Assembly: GCA_003646705.1 (NCBI GenBank) | Contig: QMLK01000024.1 | Span: 1 to 8,846, forward strand | Direction: 5' to 3' | Length of the DNA: 8,846 nucleotides | Origin: Deltaproteobacteria bacterium | Lineage (GTDB): Bacteria > Desulfobacterota > B13-G15 | Shown here: positions 8,816 through 8,846 of the stretch, piece after piece | Numbering within the stretch: position 1 is the first letter of the stretch | Layout: every line of letters begins with the position of its first letter | Translations under genes and position numbers: made by a program | Notes under the pieces: generated by a model | What the model saw: only the letters and a program-made list of their open reading frames with translations | Told to the model about the DNA's origin: nothing | Database searches by the model: none

Positions 8816-8846
8816 AAGGCTCTTCCTCATAGATGGAAGCTCTTAC
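8775..8846 (+). CDS. polA: DNA polymerase I, N-terminal start (truncated by window edge)
   Basis: The frame beginning at ATG 8775 runs open to the window end and gives 24 residues, of which the last twelve read IKRLFLIDGSSY. That matches the conserved opening of the 5'-3' exonuclease domain of bacterial PolA ('xLFLIDGSSxxYRAFxA'). In PolA this aspartate is part of the metal-binding nuclease site used in Okazaki fragment processing and repair. ATG 8775 is preceded by AAGAGG at 8765-8770 (spacing 4) and would overlap the GGDEF gene by 41 nt; its first twelve codons lie in a region coding in another frame. A non-canonical ATT at 8811 would give the usual short N-terminus but has no ribosome binding site. 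The call rests on about ten residues. Confidence 0.6.
   Translation, partial: MRRNGEGRKPLPIKRLFLIDGSSY

Overview
This is a GC-rich bacterial window. It favours AGG for arginine, AAG for lysine and GAG for glutamate, and uses ATA for isoleucine freely, which looks thermophile-like. Two genes hint at lifestyle. One is a membrane pyrophosphatase. The other is AhbD, the last enzyme of the siroheme-dependent heme route typical of anaerobes such as sulfate reducers. An anaerobic, possibly thermophilic Desulfobacterota-like bacterium would fit, but the taxonomic guess is weak.

Layout: (1) Positions 1-335 hold the C-terminal 110 residues of what looks like a large serine recombinase, pointing right. 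Facing it is a comM (YifB, Mg-chelatase-like) gene whose first 355 codons are well conserved and which then breaks off just after its CPCG motif, at about 298-304. The simplest reading is one end of an integrated element inserted in comM. The recombinase borrows its last dozen codons and its stop from comM, and the comM C-terminal part should lie beyond the left edge. (2) A 213-bp AT-richer divergent intergenic region carries candidate promoters for comM (apparently leaderless) and for hppA. (3) hppA (1576-3702) is a complete, monocistronic-looking, K+-independent-type H+-pumping pyrophosphatase. It is closed by a strong intrinsic terminator with a 13-bp stem. (4) A tightly packed run begins at a candidate promoter at 3755-3783: tsaD, rsmA, hemB, ahbD, a PAS-GGDEF protein, and the first codons of what looks like polA at the right edge. 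All its neighbours overlap or abut (11, 17, 0, 17 and about 41 nt), so translational coupling is likely.

How they fit: tsaD (tRNA t6A37), rsmA (16S rRNA dimethylation) and polA are housekeeping translation and replication genes. hemB makes porphobilinogen near the start of tetrapyrrole synthesis, and ahbD makes heme b at the end of the siroheme branch. The GGDEF protein is a likely cytoplasmic diguanylate cyclase with a degenerate inhibitory site. Most of the window is ordinary core genome. The part most worth pursuing is the recombinase/comM junction at the left edge, because the cargo of that element lies just outside. I did not find a clearly new multi-gene system inside these 8.8 kb.
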